From JAZRUF01 sp045652405 (lineage in GTDB: Bacteria; Bacillota; Clostridia; Oscillospirales; JAAYXM01), in the NCBI GenBank assembly GCA_045652405.1, contig JAZRUF010000002.1, positions 1-9,172 on the forward strand: a DNA stretch of 9,172 nucleotides, written 5' to 3'. Below are positions 7,258-9,172 of this stretch, in pieces; position 1 is the stretch's first letter; each line of letters opens with the position of its first letter. The notes under the pieces are model-generated. The model saw nothing but the letters and a program-made list of their open reading frames with translations, had not been told where the DNA came from and did not search any database. A program made the position numbers and the translations under genes.

Positions 7258-7275
7258 AATTTAAAAGGAGGGATA

Positions 7276-7875
7276 GTGTTGAATAAATCAGAAAGCAAAT
7301 ATTTTAATACTGCTAAAAAAATGGATAAAGCACTTATGTCCCTTCTTGAAGAAAAAACTTTTGAATATATAACAATTAGTGAAATATGCAAAAGGGCAAA
7401 TGTTAATCGTTCTACATTTTATTTGCACTATGAAAACACGGTTGATTTGCTTAATGAAGCAGCAAGGTTTCTATTTGATGATTTCACTGCATATTTTAAT
7501 GTTGATACAAAAAATATAACAAATAAGTTTAAGGAAAATACTCTTAATGAATTGAATTTTATATCAGATGAGTATTTACATCCGTATTTGTTATATATTA
7601 AAGAAAACAGGCGTGTTTTTGTGACCGTTTTGTCGCATTCAGATTCTTTCGGTTTTAATGACGTGTTCCAAAGGCTTTATGAAAATATATTTAATCCGAT
7701 TTTAGAAAGATTTAATTACCCGCTTGCGGACAGAAGATATGTTATGATGTTTTATCTCAACGGAATAACTGCTATTGTAACAGAGTGGTTAAAAGACGGA
7801 TGCCAAAAGAGTATTGCTGAAGTGTCAAAAATTATTCATGAATGTATATTCGGTCTGAAAACTGAAGACATCTAA
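7276..7875 (+). CDS. TetR/AcrR-family transcriptional regulator
   Basis: 199 residues from the GTG at 7276. AAGGAGGG ends at 7272, and the adjacent in-frame TTG at 7279 has better spacing (7 bases from GGAGG), so the start is uncertain by one codon. The N-terminal helix-turn-helix is typical: ALMSLLEEKTFEYITISEI, CKRANVNRSTFYLHYENTVDLL at about residues 20-60, with the TFYLHY recognition-helix end that defines the family. The C-terminal half is an all-helical ligand/dimer domain; its ending (MMFYLNGITAIVTEWLKDG, about 157-175) resembles the TetR_C_7 type found in DhaS-like proteins. Ligand and targets cannot be read from sequence. It probably regulates its own operon with the small membrane protein. 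The gene is clearly AT-richer than metH or pflB. Confidence 0.92.
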   Translation: MLNKSESKYFNTAKKMDKALMSLLEEKTFEYITISEICKRANVNRSTFYLHYENTVDLLNEAARFLFDDFTAYFNVDTKNITNKFKENTLNELNFISDEYLHPYLLYIKENRRVFVTVLSHSDSFGFNDVFQRLYENIFNPILERFNYPLADRRYVMMFYLNGITAIVTEWLKDGCQKSIAEVSKIIHECIFGLKTEDI

Positions 7876-7933
7876 ATCATTGAGTTATTGTGCTAAAAAA
7901 GACTATTCTTATGCGAAGTGTTCTTAAGGACAA

Positions 7934-7963
7934 AAAGGTCGTAGCAAAATCGCTACGACCTTT
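7934..7963. terminator. Bidirectional hairpin between convergent tetR and transposase genes
   Basis: A perfect 12-bp stem AAAGGTCGTAGC (7934-7945) with its complement (7952-7963) and a 6-base loop. Read leftward, the hairpin is followed by a further AA on the plus strand, giving a T5 tract on the minus strand. Read rightward it is followed only by TTT within the stem, then CGTC, so termination should be stronger for the leftward transcript. The right arm encodes the last codons and the TAG stop of the transposase. Confidence 0.75.
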
Positions 7964-8474
7964 CGTCATTGTAAAAGCAATCTAATTCCCATTTTAAAGG
8001 GTTTGTGTCTATGTATTCCCATATTTTTTGATAATCTTTTTCATCACGAATTATGTGGTCGTGATATGACCGTTGCCATATTTTTTCGTTATCTGTATTA
8101 TGTATCTTTTTTGATACATTCATTTTTAGAAACCCTACCAGTTTATCAATAAGTGAACGATGGTGTTGTAGGGGCGATTCACGAATCGCCCGTTTTTCAT
8201 CATCATAGTTAATTTCTATAATCAAATGAATGTGATTTGGCATAACAACATATTTAGGAATTGATACATTAAACCTATCAGGCAACATTTCAATAATCTG
8301 TTCTACAAATTCTCCATATTGCGTTAATTTATTTTCGGGCAATTCGTGAATTGCCCCTACGATATTTGAAAACAAACATTTTCTGTTATGTGTACAAATC
8401 GTAATAAAATACGCTCCTGGCGTCGAATAATCGTACCCCTTTAATCTTGTTGGTTTTCGTTTTGGCAGTTCCAT
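7953..8474 (-). CDS. Y1/HUH transposase of the REP-associated (RAYT, IS200-like) type
   Basis: 173 residues. This family nicks single-stranded DNA at hairpins with a catalytic tyrosine; RAYTs act on REP palindromes and are usually single-copy chromosomal genes. The start motif RLKGYDYSTPGAYFITICTHNR (shown here in part as GYDYSTPGAYFITICTHNR) is typical. The HUH metal motif is His81-Ile-His83 (VVMPNHIHLII), the catalytic tyrosine is probably Tyr137 in WQRSYHDHIIR, and YIDTNPLKWELD ends the domain. All are intact, so it may be active. Two palindromic REP-like elements lie inside the frame and encode residues 39-47 (VGAIHELPE) and 95-103 (RAIRESPLQ), in loops that vary between family members. 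The ATG is 4 bases after the XRE stop, and the nearest AGGA is 14 bases away, so translation is probably coupled. It ends inside a bidirectional hairpin. No IS200-type left and right ends were recognised around it. Confidence 0.92.
   Translation of the reverse strand: MELPKRKPTRLKGYDYSTPGAYFITICTHNRKCLFSNIVGAIHELPENKLTQYGEFVEQIIEMLPDRFNVSIPKYVVMPNHIHLIIEINYDDEKRAIRESPLQHHRSLIDKLVGFLKMNVSKKIHNTDNEKIWQRSYHDHIIRDEKDYQKIWEYIDTNPLKWELDCFYNDERS
8168..8192 (+). repeat. REP-like palindrome 1, GTAG foot, inside the transposase gene
   Basis: GTAG (8168-8171), then GGGCGATTC (8172-8180), AC, and the exact complement GAATCGCCC (8183-8191), ending in G. This is a foot plus 9-bp hairpin, the layout of REP elements recognised by RAYT proteins. 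On the coding (minus) strand it is read as CGGGCGATTCGTGAATCGCC and onward, giving RAIRESPL. It is oriented opposite to the second copy. Confidence 0.8.
8336..8360 (-). repeat. REP-like palindrome 2, GTAG foot, inside the transposase gene
   Basis: On the minus strand GTAG (8360-8357) is followed by GGGCAATTC, AC, GAATTGCCC and G. It differs from the copy at 8168-8192 at only two of 25 positions, and these two pair with each other (G-C replaced by A-T), so the hairpin is preserved. It is read in the coding direction as VGAIHELPE. Confidence 0.8.
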
Positions 8475-8478
8475 AATG

Positions 8479-8721
8479 TTATTTTATTTCCTGTTCTAAA
8501 TCATCAAAATCTTTTGTTGAAAAGAATTCTCCTAATGTAATTTCCAATCCATCACAAAATTTCTTGATTGTTCTTATAGAAACATCTCTGCGTGATTTAT
8601 CCATCATACTATATGCAGTTGACGGTGTTACGCCTGATATGTTTGCAAGCTCATTTATCCGCATATTTCTTTCAGCACAAAGTTCATTAAACCTTTTTAC
8701 TACTACATCTTTAACATCCAT
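8479..8721 (-). CDS. Small XRE/Cro-type helix-turn-helix regulator
   Basis: 80 residues, essentially a single DNA-binding domain. Residues 5-60 form the five-helix fold: VVVKRFNELCAERNMRINEL, then ANISGVTPSTAYSMM as the helix-turn-helix, then IRTIKKFCDGLEITLGEFF, which matches the usual XRE ending. The C-terminus is acidic (DFDDLEQEIK). The ATG at 8721 is chosen because GAGGTG at 8734-8729 stands 7 bases before it; an in-frame ATG at 8736 overlaps that site and has none of its own. It is first in a leftward pair with the RAYT-like transposase (4-base gap) and divergent from the membrane-protein gene starting at 8855. The shared intergenic DNA carries TGCGTA repeats and a long palindrome, likely operators for this protein. 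No partner toxin is evident, so an antitoxin role is not supported. Confidence 0.9.
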   Translation of the reverse strand: MDVKDVVVKRFNELCAERNMRINELANISGVTPSTAYSMMDKSRRDVSIRTIKKFCDGLEITLGEFFSTKDFDDLEQEIK

Positions 8722-8764
8722 TTTAAAACACCTCATAAAGATATTTTAAAATAATTTACATTTT

Positions 8765-8785
8765 TGCGTATACGCACTTGCGTAA
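8765..8785. promoter_or_regulatory. TGCGTA repeat cluster, candidate XRE operator
   Basis: The 12-base perfect palindrome TGCGTATACGCA (8765-8776) is followed two bases later by a third half-site, TGCGTA at 8779-8784, inside TTGCGTAA. The third site overlaps the -35 box of the rightward promoter and lies in the leader of the XRE gene. Placement and symmetry suggest binding by the XRE protein; this is inference. Confidence 0.55.
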
Positions 8786-8806
8786 TTTATAAAGCTATGA
8801 TATACT
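8778..8806 (+). promoter_or_regulatory. Promoter of the rightward membrane-protein gene
   Basis: TTGCGT (8778-8783), a 17-base spacer and TATACT (8801-8806) predict a start near 8813. The -35 is weak (TTG only), which suits a regulated promoter; the -10 matches 5 of 6. Confidence 0.65.
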
Positions 8807-8840
8807 ATTATTGTGAATGTTATTCGCAATAATAGTATAT
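8800..8840. promoter_or_regulatory. 41-base near-perfect palindrome over the divergent promoter
   Basis: Arms of 19 bases (8800-8818 and 8822-8840) around GTT pair throughout, with one G-T wobble (8814/8826). The left arm contains the rightward -10 TATACT, and the right arm contains its mirror image. Transcription should start inside the left arm, so this is more likely a protein-binding DNA palindrome than an RNA hairpin. It has no T tract and ends at the ribosome binding site GGAGG. Confidence 0.7.
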
Positions 8841-8861
8841 TGGAGGTAAAACAAATGACAA
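8834..8861 (-). promoter_or_regulatory. Candidate leftward promoter for XRE-transposase
   Basis: On the minus strand, TTGTCA (8861-8856), a 16-base spacer and TATACT (8839-8834). It would give a leader of about 105 bases before the XRE gene, crossing both the palindrome and the TGCGTA cluster. Face-to-face with the rightward promoter. Not certain; no better leftward promoter was seen nearer the gene. Confidence 0.35.
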
Positions 8862-9172
8862 CTAAGGATAATGTGAAAGTTAATGTTAAAGGAGGTCGGT
8901 ATAAATCGAGTAAAAGTATTAATGGAAATGTTTATAAAGTTGTTGAAACTGACATTGAATTTTATGATGACATGCTTACTTTATCTAAGGGTAGCGGCTT
9001 TGTTGAAGGAAAAAATAAAATTACAACCGAAATTATGTATAAAAGTATTTCATCGGTTACAACCAAAAGAAAATGCAGCAGTATAAATGTGATAATTTCG
9101 TGCGCAATAGCAATTGCAGCATTGTTAACAGGTGTGTGGTTTGCATTTCTTTTAGCGATTATTCCGGTTTTT
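8855..9172 (+). CDS. Membrane-anchored protein of unknown function, 3'-truncated by the window edge
   Basis: ATG at 8855, 8 bases after GGAGG (8842-8846), followed by 106 open codons to the last base, so the gene continues outside. Residues 1-30 are basic and polar (VKVNVKGGRYKSSKSINGNV). Residues 31-74 alternate polar and hydrophobic positions (DIEFYDDMLTLSKGSGFVEG, then KITTEIMYKSISSVTTKRK), a beta-strand pattern resembling the small bacterial PH-like (bPH) domains often found beside membrane helices; this is a weak structural guess. From residue 77 a hydrophobic run starts (INVIISCAIAIAALLTGVWF, continuing to the edge) that is at least one transmembrane helix. It is divergent from the XRE-transposase pair and probably controlled through the palindrome and TGCGTA sites. 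A different reading frame at 8883-9086 inside it is a shadow. Confidence 0.85.
   Translation, partial: MTTKDNVKVNVKGGRYKSSKSINGNVYKVVETDIEFYDDMLTLSKGSGFVEGKNKITTEIMYKSISSVTTKRKCSSINVIISCAIAIAALLTGVWFAFLLAIIPVF

Noticed and set aside
7934..8474. Complete IS200/IS605 insertion sequence with defined ends
   Set aside because: No left/right end hairpins with cleavage sites or accessory TnpB gene were recognised; the transposase is better described as RAYT-like.
8479..8721. XRE protein as an antitoxin of a toxin-antitoxin pair
   Set aside because: Neighbours are a transposase and a membrane protein; neither resembles a known toxin.
8564..8749. 61-codon plus-strand frame
   Set aside because: Antisense to the XRE gene, no ribosome binding site, no recognisable domain.
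8800..8840. Long palindrome as an RNA terminator or attenuator
   Set aside because: Predicted transcription starts inside its left arm and there is no T tract, so a full RNA hairpin would not form from the local promoter.
8883..9086. 67-codon plus-strand frame near the right end
   Set aside because: Its start has no well-placed ribosome binding site of its own context, and it overlaps the better-supported frame from 8855, which has GGAGG at ideal spacing and stays open to the edge.
1..9172. CRISPR array, phage genes, rRNA
   Set aside because: No regularly spaced repeats, no phage structural or integrase genes, and no rRNA-like sequence were seen.

Overview
The window looks like a chromosomal segment of an anaerobic Firmicute, most likely a member of the Clostridia. 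The evidence is strong AGGAGG-type ribosome binding sites, TTGACA/TATAAT promoters with 17-base spacers, a Gram-positive-type LexA box, a ZTP riboswitch driving an oxygen-sensitive pyruvate formate-lyase operon, and a short methionine synthase. No species can be named from the sequence alone.

Left part (1-6510), housekeeping. A 5'-truncated cobalamin-dependent methionine synthase (metH) ends in a strong hairpin. The Y-family DNA polymerase gene dinB follows almost at once; its promoter -10 box lies inside a 36-base palindrome centred on a LexA (SOS) box. Next is a consensus promoter, a ZTP riboswitch with an overlapping intrinsic terminator, and the operon pflB-pflA (pyruvate formate-lyase and its radical-SAM activase). 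Functionally, metH recycles methyl-THF to THF, while PFL supplies formate that can be loaded onto THF. ZTP reports a shortage of 10-formyl-THF, so most of this half concerns one-carbon supply.

Middle (6511-6740). A single CAU-anticodon tRNA gene with its own promoter and terminator. Its acceptor-stem pairs fit the lysidine-type tRNA-Ile2 better than tRNA-Met.

Right part (6741-9172), visibly more AT-rich and accessory in character. A two-gene operon encodes a small two-helix membrane protein and a TetR-type regulator. It converges on a leftward pair: an 80-residue XRE-type HTH protein and a Y1/HUH (REP-associated, RAYT-like) transposase. The transposase gene carries two copies of a 25-base palindromic element with a GTAG foot, in opposite orientations. 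The copies differ only by a compensatory base pair, and both are translated in frame. The XRE gene is divergent from a 3'-truncated gene for a membrane-anchored protein that begins at 8855 and stays open to the window edge. The intergenic DNA between them holds TGCGTA repeats and a 41-base near-perfect palindrome over the promoter.

The best candidates for something little described are the REP-like elements inside the RAYT gene and the XRE/RAYT divergent control region. The ZTP and LexA sites are clear examples of known systems.
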